Shown here: one piece after another, positions 10,619 to 18,625 of the stretch | How positions within the stretch are numbered: position 1 is the first letter of the stretch | Layout: every line of letters begins with the position of its first letter | DNA from: Gammaproteobacteria bacterium | GTDB taxonomy: Bacteria; Pseudomonadota; Gammaproteobacteria; DSM-16500 | NCBI GenBank assembly: GCA_013286495.1 | Contig: JABDFQ010000003.1 | Span: 68,351-102,269, forward strand | Reading direction: 5' to 3' | DNA length: 33,919 nt | Made by a program: the position numbers and the translations under genes | Notes under the pieces: model-generated | Databases searched by the model: none | What the model was told of the DNA's origin: nothing | What the model saw: only the letters and a program-made list of their open reading frames with translations

Positions 10619-10725
10619 GCTGAAGTGACGTCGTCCCGCGGCTTGTCCGCGGGATCCAGCGCTTTATTGATCCCGCAAAAAGTAGTGGATCCCGCGGACA
10701 AGCCGCGGGACGACGTCACTTCAGC
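10619..10725. repeat. Perfect 40-bp inverted repeat with 27-bp spacer
   Basis: Bases 10619-10658 and 10686-10725 are exact reverse complements. Each arm contains its own hairpin, CCCGCGG-CTTGT-CCGCGGG (10635-10653 on the left). The spacer holds a partial extra copy, GATCCCGC at 10669-10676, able to pair with 10650-10657. The element is far more GC-rich than its surroundings and starts on the base after the pmbA stop. It contains no transposase. It resembles dispersed palindromic repeats built on a CGCGGGATCC core; copy number cannot be judged from this window. It may act as a shared 3' structure for convergent pmbA and the RES gene. Confidence 0.95.
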
Positions 10726-10746
10726 TTCTTTGAATGAAAGCAATCA

Positions 10747-11433
10747 CTACTCAAACTCCATCAATATCTTTGTACTTGAAACCGCAGCAATCTGTACGCC
10801 ATTCCAGTGATATTTTAAATGCAGTGTTTGTTTTGGAATTGAAACTGCGGGTGGGCGAAAAGCAGCGATACATATACCATCTGTATGGCGAATGCTATTG
10901 TAAATCACGCCCCATGAATTTTTTTCCCTGATAGCTTTTCCGTATCGTTGAGATTCAATACGATCATCAGGATGATACAAATTATCAAATTTATTCCCAC
11001 GAATATCATGTAATGGTTTTGTTATACGGCCTTCATACACGCGCATGGTAATCTCGCCAGGTTCTTCGTTTGTTGCACGCAAAAAGTTTTCGCGATGAAA
11101 AACAGTTTCCCTGATCGCCGTTTCCAGTGTTAATCCCGCATAATAAATCCCATAACTTCCGTCTGTGAATCGTGATGGTCTACCGATATGTGTAAATGCA
11201 GCCATTACCACAGAAGAACCAGAGCCACAAACACGATCATTTTCAGCAATAAGAAAAATATCGCCAGTTTCCTGACGTAATCTTTCATTGGTCATGCTTT
11301 CAATTTCAAACAATGTTTCCATTTCTGCTGGATCAACCAAATCCTCAAAAAAATTAATCGGAGGATAGACGGAGGAAATAATGCGGTATTGTTTTTGATT
11401 GGGTAGCTCAATTAGCGAGGGAATCGTTTTCAT
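10747..11433 (-). CDS. RES-domain toxin (NAD+-degrading type)
   Basis: A 228-residue protein with the RES domain named for conserved Arg, Glu and Ser. The visible core is YRIISSVYPPINFFEDL, RPSRFTDGSYGIYYAGLTLETAIRE, VFHRENF and SWGVIYNSIRHTDGICIAAFRP. Family members (ParT, MbcT, Xre-RES toxins) deplete NAD+ or modify a target as the toxic half of a toxin-antitoxin pair. The gene follows the Xre-like antitoxin gene with 3 bases between stop and start, the standard order for this class. Arms, order and lengths look intact. I infer an active type II system; which reaction it performs is not visible. Confidence 0.9.
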   Translation of the reverse strand: MKTIPSLIELPNQKQYRIISSVYPPINFFEDLVDPAEMETLFEIESMTNERLRQETGDIFLIAENDRVCGSGSSVVMAAFTHIGRPSRFTDGSYGIYYAGLTLETAIRETVFHRENFLRATNEEPGEITMRVYEGRITKPLHDIRGNKFDNLYHPDDRIESQRYGKAIREKNSWGVIYNSIRHTDGICIAAFRPPAVSIPKQTLHLKYHWNGVQIAAVSSTKILMEFE

Positions 11434-11436
11434 TAT

Positions 11437-11829
11437 TTAACCACGCTCAGCATCCAGATAACGTCTTACATCGGATAAATCGGCTACATTACCTTTCAAT
11501 AATTTATCCAGTGCCGAATTGCCGCCAAATAATGGTGCGTTATTGGTTTTTTTAATCCAGGCATTTGCGGCTTCTTCAGTGGGAAGTAGCATTCGCAATG
11601 CTTTGTAAATGCCTAAAACATAAGAAATTCTTTCGAGGGTATCCCTGGAAAGATCACCGTCTTTTTTACTTTTCCAGGAATAGAAAGTGGATTTCGATAC
11701 ACCCAACAGCTTCATTTCTTCTTCACTGGATAATCGCCATTTTTTTGTGATATTGAAAAAGGCTTTTAACGCAATTGCATTTTTATTGACTGGAATAAGG
11801 TGCTTTTTTTGTTTGTTAATCAAGTGCAT
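11437..11829 (-). CDS. Xre/MbcA/ParS-type antitoxin with toxin-binding domain
   Basis: A 130-residue antitoxin. The N-terminal half has a helix-turn-helix around LSSEEEMKLLGVSKSTFYSW. The C-terminal half is the DUF2384-type toxin-binding domain: AANAWIKKTNNAPLFGGNSALDKLL then a Val-rich helix and RRYLDAERG. It neutralises the downstream RES toxin and normally represses its own promoter. The ATG at 11829 is chosen because a full AGGAGG lies 6 bases upstream; the longer open frame to 11943 would overlap the divergent gene and lacks family features. The 89 bases up to the divergent GTG at 11919 should hold the autoregulated promoter. Confidence 0.9.
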   Translation of the reverse strand: MHLINKQKKHLIPVNKNAIALKAFFNITKKWRLSSEEEMKLLGVSKSTFYSWKSKKDGDLSRDTLERISYVLGIYKALRMLLPTEEAANAWIKKTNNAPLFGGNSALDKLLKGNVADLSDVRRYLDAERG

Positions 11830-11918
11830 AATACGCCTCCTGACCCTTATATTAATGATAGTCCATTTTGGGAAAATAATCAAAATAATTCCAGTACAGG
11901 AATGAGGAGAAAAACTAA

Positions 11919-12458
11919 GTGCCTTCGATATTTGGCCATACATTAGCAGCGATTACCATCGGCAAAAGTTATCCGAAAAAAATATGTTCGTGGAAATTTT
12001 TTATTCTCGGCATCCTGTGTGCCACCCTTGCTGATATCGATGTGATTGCTTTTAAGCTGGGCATCCCATATGGCAACGCTTTTGGTCATCGTGGATTCAC
12101 ACATTCGATTCTATTTGCTGTTATTTTAGGTGTTAGCATCACTTTTATTTTTTATGGAAAAAATTTTTTGAGCAAGAAAGGATTGGTGCTTATTTCATTT
12201 TTTACACTCTGTGCAATTTCACATGATATTTTAGATGCCATGACCAATGGCGGGCTTGGCATCGGTTTTTTTATTCCCTGGGATGAGGCGCGCTATTTTT
12301 TACCGTGGCGACCCATTGAGGTTTCGCCAATCGGCATACGCCATTTTAGTGAAAAAGCTGTGCGGATAATAAAGAATGAAATGATCTGGATTGGCATTCC
12401 TTGTCTGGTTTATTTCCTGATTATGTCTGTTATGAGAAGAAAAAAATATTACTCATGA
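11919..12458 (+). CDS. YdjM/DUF457-family membrane metal-dependent hydrolase-like protein
   Basis: A 179-residue membrane protein with about four hydrophobic segments. Conserved polar motifs are FGHTLAA (residue 5 on), DIDVIAF, GHRGFTHSILFAV, a His-Asp pair in ISHDILDAMTNGG, and a WDEARYFLPWRPIEVSPIG loop. These match the inner-membrane YdjM (LexA-regulated) / DUF457 family, annotated as metal-dependent hydrolases on the basis of the His/Asp motifs; the reaction is not known. Start is GTG, supported by GAGGAG 8 bases upstream. It is divergent from the antitoxin gene, so the toxin-antitoxin operator might also affect it. Confidence 0.85.
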   Translation: MPSIFGHTLAAITIGKSYPKKICSWKFFILGILCATLADIDVIAFKLGIPYGNAFGHRGFTHSILFAVILGVSITFIFYGKNFLSKKGLVLISFFTLCAISHDILDAMTNGGLGIGFFIPWDEARYFLPWRPIEVSPIGIRHFSEKAVRIIKNEMIWIGIPCLVYFLIMSVMRRKKYYS

Positions 12459-12512
12459 TTCATAAATAATCTGATAAACTTCCACTTTTTAACCTTCAAA
12501 AGGAGTTGTCTC

Positions 12513-13742
12513 ATGCGCGTGCAAGCAATATTTTTTGTGACACTATTCGCTTCAATTTCTGTTTATTCCCAAAATACTTGCATCGCAGAAATTGAACGAC
12601 ATGTTTACAAGGATGTGTTAACTCTAAATTCCTGCCAATTAAAAACAGCAGATATGCCCGCTATTCTTGCGTATTTACAACAGCACAAACCAATCAATTA
12701 TCTAAACTTGCAATCTAATGATCTGGATGAAAATGCTGCAACTGTATTAGCAAAAGGATTAAATATCTCTCATTTGAACATTAAGGCAAATAGCATAAAG
12801 GATAGTGGTGCGATAGCTTTATCTCAAAACCCTTCAATTAAATATCTGGATGTAGCTGGCAATGATATAAAAAAAAGCGGAGCACTTGCATTAGCAAAAA
12901 ATAAAAATTTGATGAGCCTCAATATTGCTGGTAATGAGATTGGCGATGAAGGAGTGGTGGCGATTGCCAATAGCAAAACATTAAACGCCTTAAATGTGAG
13001 TCAGATTTTTAATCTCACTGAAATCAGTACAAAAGCGTTAGTAAATAATAATAGTATAAAAATATTAAAAGTCGCGAGCAGTAATATTGGTCAGTCATTA
13101 GCAGCTAATTTTGCCAATAACAAAAGTGTAACTGATCTGGATCTTGCAGATGATTATATTCTCGCGGAAAATGCTGTTCAGCTCGCAAAAAATCATAATT
13201 TGGAATCCATTAACCTCGATCATTCCATTATCGGTGACGAAGGTGCAATCGCCATTGCAAAAAATCCTTCACTCAAAAATCTAAATGTGAGTACCAGTGA
13301 AATAGGCAAAGCTGGTGCACTGGCATTGGCAAAGATCAGTCACTTGATTAGCCTTGATATCAGCCAGAATGATCTGGATGAAGGAGCGATGATTGCCATT
13401 GCAAGAAATGCTTCATTGCAATCATTAACTGCAAAGCATATGCCCATTATTTATCGACGGGCGATTATTGAATTAGGTATTAATACAACATTAAAGAAAC
13501 TGGATTTAACGAATAACAGGATCACTAGTTATGACGCTGCTTTATTGGCACAAAATACACATTTGCTTGATTTGAATCTGACTGGAAATAGCATTGACGA
13601 TTTTGGCGCAATAGCCCTGGCGAAAAATACGACGTTAAAACGCCTGAATCTAAGCTATAACAGGATTGGTGAAAAGGGCATAGCAGCGCTGAAGGCGAAC
13701 ATCACGCTGGAAGAATTGAATGTCGAAAAGAATACGCCTTAA
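12513..13742 (+). CDS. Exported leucine-rich-repeat protein (ribonuclease-inhibitor type)
   Basis: 409 residues. Residues 1-20 form a signal peptide, so the protein is exported. From about residue 60 to the end there are about 14 leucine-rich repeats of roughly 23-24 residues with consensus LxxLNIAGNxIGDEGAxALAKN, the ribonuclease-inhibitor-like class. The repeats give a curved binding surface and no enzymatic domain is present. AAAGGAG precedes the ATG by 7-8 bases. A 12-bp hairpin follows the stop. Such proteins in Legionellales and other host-associated bacteria often bind host or partner proteins, but the Sec signal argues for a periplasmic or surface protein and not a type IV effector. 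Role unknown. Confidence 0.8.
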   Translation: MRVQAIFFVTLFASISVYSQNTCIAEIERHVYKDVLTLNSCQLKTADMPAILAYLQQHKPINYLNLQSNDLDENAATVLAKGLNISHLNIKANSIKDSGAIALSQNPSIKYLDVAGNDIKKSGALALAKNKNLMSLNIAGNEIGDEGVVAIANSKTLNALNVSQIFNLTEISTKALVNNNSIKILKVASSNIGQSLAANFANNKSVTDLDLADDYILAENAVQLAKNHNLESINLDHSIIGDEGAIAIAKNPSLKNLNVSTSEIGKAGALALAKISHLISLDISQNDLDEGAMIAIARNASLQSLTAKHMPIIYRRAIIELGINTTLKKLDLTNNRITSYDAALLAQNTHLLDLNLTGNSIDDFGAIALAKNTTLKRLNLSYNRIGEKGIAALKANITLEELNVEKNTP

Positions 13743-13756
13743 TTGACGAAAAGCTT

Positions 13757-13794
13757 GCATAGGTTGGGCGTTTATATACAGACCCAACCTATGC
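13757..13794. terminator. Hairpin between convergent genes, possible bidirectional terminator
   Basis: A perfect 12-bp stem (13757-13768 with 13783-13794) with a 14-base loop lies between the convergent LRR and TPR genes. On the minus strand it is followed by AAGCTTTTC, a short T-run; on the plus strand there is no T-run. The GTTGGG/CCCAAC core resembles small palindromic repeats common in bacterial genomes. Confidence 0.5.
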
Positions 13795-13816
13795 AGCCAC
13801 AGCTTGAACTAAATCA

Positions 13817-14824
13817 TTACAATGTATTTTTACACATAGCTGCATTTTTATCATTATGTTCAGATATGTATTTATCATCTTTATTTGCTAGAGGATACAT
13901 AGTCGCCCAATTGGTCATTCCATAATTCGGTTTCACCGGAACTTGAGGCATAGCCAATTGATATTTTTTTCGTAACTCTATAAGACGATCATTTGCTATC
14001 TTTACTTGCCCAGCATTTATGGAGCACGGCTTGGATCTATTCTGCTTCCATAAACGTGTATTCAATGGATTTATATTTTTAGGATTTTCCTTCGGATCTA
14101 ATACACATTTTTCCAATATAGGTATACGTTCCAGCTCTGGCAATAAATTAATCGCACTCAGAAGCTCAGGTTTTCTAATACCTTTAAAATCTACATTCGG
14201 ATCAAGCAGCAATTCCCGGAGATTTTTTTGGGGTTGTTCGTAGTCATGTTGTGATGAAATAGCCTTACTAAAATCAGCAATTGCTTCCGGAATTTTATTC
14301 AGATTGTAATATAAATATCCGCGATTGTTATATGCCAACATAGACCGATTGTTAATTTTAATGGCATTATTAATATCAGACAAAGCTTTATCGAATTGCT
14401 TCATTTCGAAATAAATAATACATCGATTGCAAAAAGCTGCGCTGTTATTAGAATCGATTTCAATAGATTTTGTATAGTCGAATAAAGCTACATCATTAAG
14501 GTTTAAGGCATTATTAGCCATGCCACGTCTGAAATAGATGCTTGATTTATCAATTTTTAAATTTTTATTCACAAGAAGTGTATTCAGGAAAATAAGCCCT
14601 TCCTGATGTTCATTCATTTCATATAAAACCATTGCATATTTAACATATGCCAGAGTGTTATGAATGTTGTAATTAGTTGCTGCTTCATAATCCTGCAATG
14701 CTTCTTTATATTTTTTTTCTGACAAATAAATATTACCCCGTTCGATCAAATTAGCAGAAAGATTTTTTTTGGTTTTTTCAATTTGTTCATCAGCTTCTAC
14801 AAGAGCTTGGCTACGAATTTCCAT
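13817..14824 (-). CDS. Cytoplasmic TPR-repeat protein of unknown role
   Basis: 335 residues. After a short helical N-terminus there are about five tetratricopeptide repeats (roughly residues 24-215), visible as IERGNIYLSEKKYKEALQDY, RGMANNALNLNDVALFDYTK, FCNRCIIYFEMKQFDKALSD and YNNRGYLYYNLNKIPEAIAD. The C-terminal 120 residues have no recognised domain and include a cluster of Pro and Tyr near the end. There is no signal peptide. The start has AAGGA 7 bases upstream. TPRs bind partner proteins; the partner is not evident. It lies downstream of two genes for envelope proteins on the same strand, with a 56-base gap. An effector role is possible but unsupported. Confidence 0.75.
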   Translation of the reverse strand: MEIRSQALVEADEQIEKTKKNLSANLIERGNIYLSEKKYKEALQDYEAATNYNIHNTLAYVKYAMVLYEMNEHQEGLIFLNTLLVNKNLKIDKSSIYFRRGMANNALNLNDVALFDYTKSIEIDSNNSAAFCNRCIIYFEMKQFDKALSDINNAIKINNRSMLAYNNRGYLYYNLNKIPEAIADFSKAISSQHDYEQPQKNLRELLLDPNVDFKGIRKPELLSAINLLPELERIPILEKCVLDPKENPKNINPLNTRLWKQNRSKPCSINAGQVKIANDRLIELRKKYQLAMPQVPVKPNYGMTNWATMYPLANKDDKYISEHNDKNAAMCKNTL

Positions 14825-14880
14825 CCTGATTTCCTTCTTAAAATTATAGATTAATCTTGAGTGCCATGACCTTCACAAAT

Positions 14881-15381
14881 CTAGGGAGGCCAGCGGTGAA
14901 TTGGGTCAACGAATAAATTAATACTTCTGATTTTGCCTTCTTTTACCAGTTGATTTCCACCAAATGGACAGAAGGTATAATGAAATTCCTTGCCAGTGTA
15001 AAGTGCATTGCTTAATGTGCCAATCATGTTGATGGATGATGTGTCGAATTTAATATTCACCAGTGTATTCGGTTTGATTTTTTCAGCTTTCTGACTATGT
15101 GTCATGGTTTCTGCAAATTGCGATAAAGTCAGATTACCTGCTTTTTTATCCGGTGAATTGGAAAAATACATCACTTCTGGTTCGATGTTCGATAACAGTA
15201 ACTCATAACAACCGGATTTGTTCTGTTTAATTGAGCCAGCATGTGCTTGCTGAAAAAACATTAATTCAATACGGTTATGCGGGATCACTTTCAATAAAGG
15301 CTTGGTATCTGCTGCAAAACTTGCAGAAGTTGCTGCGCAGCTGGATAAAATTAATGCTGAAATAGTATGTTTAAATTTCAT
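14881..15381 (-). CDS. Small exported protein of unknown function
   Basis: 166 residues. Residues 1-24 are a signal peptide with an AxA-type site (SFAAD). The mature protein has two cysteines (SGCYELLL and YTFCPFGG) that could form a disulfide, and beta-strand-like segments such as HNRIELMFFQQA and EVMYFSNSP. I do not recognise a family. The ATG at 15381 has GAGGA 7 bases upstream. The gene begins inside the last codons of the membrane-protein gene (11-base overlap), so the two are probably co-translated and may work together at the inner membrane. Confidence 0.72.
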   Translation of the reverse strand: MKFKHTISALILSSCAATSASFAADTKPLLKVIPHNRIELMFFQQAHAGSIKQNKSGCYELLLSNIEPEVMYFSNSPDKKAGNLTLSQFAETMTHSQKAEKIKPNTLVNIKFDTSSINMIGTLSNALYTGKEFHYTFCPFGGNQLVKEGKIRSINLFVDPIHRWPP

Positions 15382-16846
15382 TATTATTTCCTCGATGCGA
15401 ATAGATTGATTTGAGTACGTCAGTATCTACGGTTGTTGTTTCTTTCGGTGCAAATACTCCGTGTTTTTTAGCGAAAGATAATTCCTCATCCAGATTAACG
15501 ATAATTGTCGATTCAATTGTATCTGTATGAGGAATAATTTCTTTATTTGTTGATCCATCAGGTTCACTTTCACTTTTACTACTGCTTGATTCCTCAAGAT
15601 CAAAGTTCACCAGAATAGATGGATTTTCAACTTCACTGAAATTATTTTCTTCTCCTGCACTTTCCGCATCATAAATATCTTTAACATTCACAACTGTTTC
15701 TTCAATCGGAATCAGTGGCTTGGCAAGATGAAATACATTGCTAACATAATCATTTTTGGTTAAGCGCATGGCAAAATAAGCAGCGAACATGGAAAAAACT
15801 GTCAGCGTTATTGGCAACCAGCTATCTTTTATATATCCCTCAACCGTACCCAGTTCCTGAACGAAACATATCAATTGTGAAAGCAATGGCATGGCAATCA
15901 AATAAAATAAATTGAAGACAGTAGAAATCTGCGTCATGTAATTCGCTGATGATTCTTTCAGAATTGATACTGCACCCAGTAATGCGCCAAATGCCATGCT
16001 AAGCAAAATGATTTGATCTGTGTAAGGATAATCTTCGTCATGCCAACCACTGTAACCAACATTCATGCCATAGGATGCGACTGTGCCAAAGGAACTGCCC
16101 GTCATCACTCCCAACAGCATAGCTTCAGCAATAGTAAGAGCAATGGCTGCTTTGGGATGATCTTTGAAATTTTCTTTGAGAGTAGGCCATGAAGCAACAT
16201 CGGGATACTTCGATGTAAAATATTTTTGTCCATATAAACGTAGTAATTGCATGCCTAATGGCAAGGCAATTGTCGTATACATCAAACGATTCGCTGTATT
16301 GGATAGTTGAAAAGTTTCAGCAATTTTATTACTCGCACTAATAATCGAAACGGGATTGGATAATGCTTGCAGACCTTGCTGATAAATCGCTGTAATCAAG
16401 TCTTCGGTTTCATCGGACAGGAATTTTCGATTGCGACATGCTTTCGATACCATATCAAAACCAACACGATGCATGAAGGGGATGACCAATGCGCTCACGC
16501 CCGCCGCGACATTGAAAACAAAATCACCCGCATCCATTAAAATTGCTGCTTTTAACTTGTTTGCAAAGCTATCTTCCTTGAGGAATTGCCAGGCGTTTTC
16601 ACAGGTTTGTGTGTTAGCAACATCGGGAGCCAGCAAAACGAAATAATAAACGGCTATTCCGCCTACATAGACGTATTGAATAGTTGTACGCACGCCTGCA
16701 AGTGCGAACAGTTTGGCGGTGACGCCTAACTGCATGATTTCACTAGCAGAAAGTGAGCATTTGGCTTGTTCAGGAACTATTAATGGCATGGATGGATCTA
16801 ATAGTTCACTCGGTTTTTTGTCATTTATCAGTATGTTAGAGTGCAT
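15371..16846 (-). CDS. Polytopic membrane protein with long acidic Ser-rich tail, unknown
   Basis: 491 residues. About residues 40-365 contain roughly nine hydrophobic segments, for example VYVGGIAVYYFVLLAP, MAFGALLGAVSIL and WLPITLTVFSMFAAYFAM. The C-terminal 120 residues are hydrophilic and strongly acidic with a Ser/Glu block (EESSSSKSESEPD). I do not recognise a family. The order of hydrophobic segments and a cytosolic acidic tail would suit an inner-membrane protein or a translocated membrane effector; I cannot choose between them. There is no clear ribosome site at the ATG; a later ATG at residue 20 (PLIVPEQ) is possible but also lacks one. A TATAAT box lies 36 bases upstream. Confidence 0.7.
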   Translation of the reverse strand: MHSNILINDKKPSELLDPSMPLIVPEQAKCSLSASEIMQLGVTAKLFALAGVRTTIQYVYVGGIAVYYFVLLAPDVANTQTCENAWQFLKEDSFANKLKAAILMDAGDFVFNVAAGVSALVIPFMHRVGFDMVSKACRNRKFLSDETEDLITAIYQQGLQALSNPVSIISASNKIAETFQLSNTANRLMYTTIALPLGMQLLRLYGQKYFTSKYPDVASWPTLKENFKDHPKAAIALTIAEAMLLGVMTGSSFGTVASYGMNVGYSGWHDEDYPYTDQIILLSMAFGALLGAVSILKESSANYMTQISTVFNLFYLIAMPLLSQLICFVQELGTVEGYIKDSWLPITLTVFSMFAAYFAMRLTKNDYVSNVFHLAKPLIPIEETVVNVKDIYDAESAGEENNFSEVENPSILVNFDLEESSSSKSESEPDGSTNKEIIPHTDTIESTIIVNLDEELSFAKKHGVFAPKETTTVDTDVLKSIYSHRGNNNEI

Positions 16847-16881
16847 GGCGTTTTGTGTTTTCTAATAATAATGGAGCTTGC

Positions 16882-16887
16882 ATTATA
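16882..16887 (-). promoter_or_regulatory. Candidate -10 box for the membrane-protein gene
   Basis: On the minus strand TATAAT occurs 36 bases upstream of the ATG at 16846 within a very AT-rich 89-base gap after the HPr gene. No good -35 hexamer is seen at 16-18 bases, so the call rests on the -10 box and position only. Confidence 0.35.
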
Positions 16888-16935
16888 AACAAAAAATATT
16901 AAAAAACTATTAATTGATACAAAATTTGTTCAAAT

Positions 16936-17202
16936 TTAATCTTCACCAAACTTGGCATTGACCAGCTTATTGATCGCTTCCAGCGCTTCATCCTCATCTT
17001 CACCAGAAACCATCAGGTCAACAATATTATCTTTTTGTGCGCCGAGAGTAATGACACCCATAATGCTTTTGCAATCAACAATGCGATCGCCATACATGAG
17101 TTCAATGCGGCTCGCGTAATGTTTTGCTGTATCCACGAGTTTTGCGGCTGCACGTGTGTGCAATCCTAATTTATTCTGAATAACAATTTGATGACGTATC
17201 AT
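16936..17202 (-). CDS. ptsH: HPr-family phosphocarrier (NPr/PtsO type)
   Basis: 88 residues, the normal HPr length. The phosphorylated residue is His15 in LGLHTRAAAKLVD, and the regulatory-site serine is Ser46 in DCKSIMGVITLGA. HPr/NPr accepts phosphate from enzyme I and passes it to an EIIA protein; in many gammaproteobacteria the copy near lpt genes (NPr) belongs to the regulatory nitrogen PTS. AGGAG lies about 9 bases before the ATG. Its position downstream of lptB matches npr at the end of the E. coli rpoN operon, but rpoN, hpf and ptsN are not between them. Whether it acts in a sugar or a regulatory PTS cannot be told here, so the symbol is provisional. Confidence 0.92.
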   Translation of the reverse strand: MIRHQIVIQNKLGLHTRAAAKLVDTAKHYASRIELMYGDRIVDCKSIMGVITLGAQKDNIVDLMVSGEDEDEALEAINKLVNAKFGED

Positions 17203-17231
17203 GATGAATCTCTCCTACGGGATAAAATTGC

Positions 17232-17392
17232 GTCATTGCGAGGCGCTTTTCAGCCGAAGCAATCTGTCTGCCTGGATGTTTGTGTATATTTGCAAATAAA
17301 GCGCAGGAGGCCGGAGGCCGACGAGCCATTGCGAATATACACAAACATCCAGGCAGACAGATTGCTTCGGCTGAAAAACGCCTCGCAATGAC
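17232..17392. repeat. Long inverted repeat (63-bp arms, two mismatches) between lptB and the HPr gene
   Basis: Bases 17232-17294 and 17330-17392 are reverse complements except at two positions, with a 35-base centre that contains the tandem GGAGGCCGGAGGCCG. The outer ends begin GTCATTGCGAGG, a core found in dispersed palindromic repeats of several bacteria (recognised from memory). It encodes no transposase and fills most of the 197-base gap between lptB (stop at 17400) and the HPr gene. It would form a very stable hairpin in either transcript. Short open frames through it are by-products of its composition. Confidence 0.95.
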
Positions 17393-17399
17393 CACACTT

Positions 17400-18128
17400 C
17401 TACAAATTAAATTCTTCACCGAGATAAACACTGCGTACTTCATTATTCATCAGGATAACTTCTGGATTACCTTCACAAATAATTTTACCCTGATTAACAA
17501 TATAAGCGCGTTCGCAAATGGTTAATGTATCACGAACATTATGGTCAGTAATTAATATGCCAATACCACGTTTGCGTAAATGGTTGATAATGCGTTTCAC
17601 ATCCAGCACAGAAATCGGATCGATACCTGCAAATGGTTCATCTAATAAAATAAATGTTGGTTCCATTGCAAGCGCTCTTGCAATTTCTGCGCGACGTCTT
17701 TCACCACCAGATAAACTCATGCCTAGCGAATCACGTATATGTGTAATACGAAATTCTTCCAGTAATTTTTCCAGCGCGAGTTTTTTTTCTGCGCGTGTTA
17801 AATCAGTTCGTAATTCCAGAATCGCCATAATATTTTGCGCAACAGTTAATTTACGAAATATTGATGCTTCCTGCGGTAAATAACTAATGCCATATTGTGC
17901 GCGTGCATGCACAGGAAGACGCGTGAGATCAATATCATCCAGCATGATGCTGCCACCATCAACAGGAATTAATCCAACAATCATGTAAAACGAAGTGGTT
18001 TTACCCGCGCCATTTGGGCCTAATAATCCGACGACTTCACCACGATTAATATGAACGGATACATCTTTTACCACGTGACGTGATTTAAAAGTTTTACTTA
18101 AATGTTGCGCGCGTAATGTTTCAGGCAT
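17400..18128 (-). CDS. lptB: LPS export ATPase LptB
   Basis: 242 residues, the usual LptB length. Walker A is [10 protein letters not shown], the Q-loop region is [15 protein letters not shown], the ABC signature is [16 protein letters not shown], and Walker B is [13 protein letters not shown]; the switch histidine is in TDHNVRDTL. LptB pairs with LptF/LptG at the inner membrane and powers extraction of LPS toward LptC-LptA-LptD. It follows lptA with a 2-base gap and closes the kdsD-kdsC-lptC-lptA-lptB operon. LptFG lie elsewhere. Confidence 0.98.
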   Translation of the reverse strand: MPETLRAQHLSKTFKSRHVVKDVSVHINRGEVVGLLGPNGAGKTTSFYMIVGLIPVDGGSIMLDDIDLTRLPVHARAQYGISYLPQEASIFRKLTVAQNIMAILELRTDLTRAEKKLALEKLLEEFRITHIRDSLGMSLSGGERRRAEIARALAMEPTFILLDEPFAGIDPISVLDVKRIINHLRKRGIGILITDHNVRDTLTICERAYIVNQGKIICEGNPEVILMNNEVRSVYLGEEFNL

Positions 18129-18130
18129 AT

Positions 18131-18625
18131 TTATTTTTCCGGGTTATAAACTAATGTTGCAATTCCTTTAGATGAAGCAGGCAAGGTGATTGTCTGATTT
18201 TTATTATTATAATGAATTAATTCACCATGAAATTTATTTTCACCTTGTGTGACATAAGCATCACCTTCCAGCGAAACATTCAGTTCCAGTGGATAGAATT
18301 TTATTACTTTGGCTTGTGCATGCATTTCAGGTTCACCAACATTTTGCAATGTCCAGTAGTGTGCTAATTCTTCGTTACCATATGCAATCGCTTCCTGAAT
18401 TTTATGTTGCTTGTTTTTTTTTGTAATTAATTTATCTGCTGTCAGATGCGTTGTACCTTGATCAATCCTGACATGACCTTCATACACATCCACACCAGTT
18501 TTAAAATTATATACACCAGAATCAGCGATGATATTTACTTTTTCCTTTCTGTCAGTTTCCAGTGCATGTAAAGGAAGTGTGAAGATTAGAAGAAATAAAA
18601 ATAAAAATTTATGACGTAGGAACAT
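18131..18625 (-). CDS. lptA: Periplasmic LPS-bridge protein LptA
   Basis: 164 residues: a signal peptide of about 22 residues (ending LPLHA) and an OstA/LptA beta-jellyroll domain with [21 protein letters not shown] and [10 protein letters not shown]. LptA forms the periplasmic bridge carrying LPS between LptC and LptD. The ATG at 18625 (FLRHKF) is chosen because GAGG ends 5 bases upstream and the signal peptide then has a normal charged start; a GTG 15 bases further up is possible. The gene overlaps lptC by 17 bases. Confidence 0.95.
   Translation of the reverse strand: MFLRHKFLFLFLLIFTLPLHALETDRKEKVNIIADSGVYNFKTGVDVYEGHVRIDQGTTHLTADKLITKKNKQHKIQEAIAYGNEELAHYWTLQNVGEPEMHAQAKVIKFYPLELNVSLEGDAYVTQGENKFHGELIHYNNKNQTITLPASSKGIATLVYNPEK

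Noticed and set aside
10619-10725. Insertion sequence with terminal inverted repeats
   Set aside because: Only 27 bases lie between the arms, so there is no transposase; the element is a palindrome and not an IS.
11830-11943. Longer antitoxin start at 11943
   Set aside because: The extension overlaps the divergent GTG-start gene and is not antitoxin-like; the ATG at 11829 has AGGAGG at 6 bases.
17171-17525. Several open frames of 60-90 codons through the inverted repeat
   Set aside because: They arise from the palindrome and from lptB and HPr in other frames; both strands are open in the same place and none has a ribosome site.
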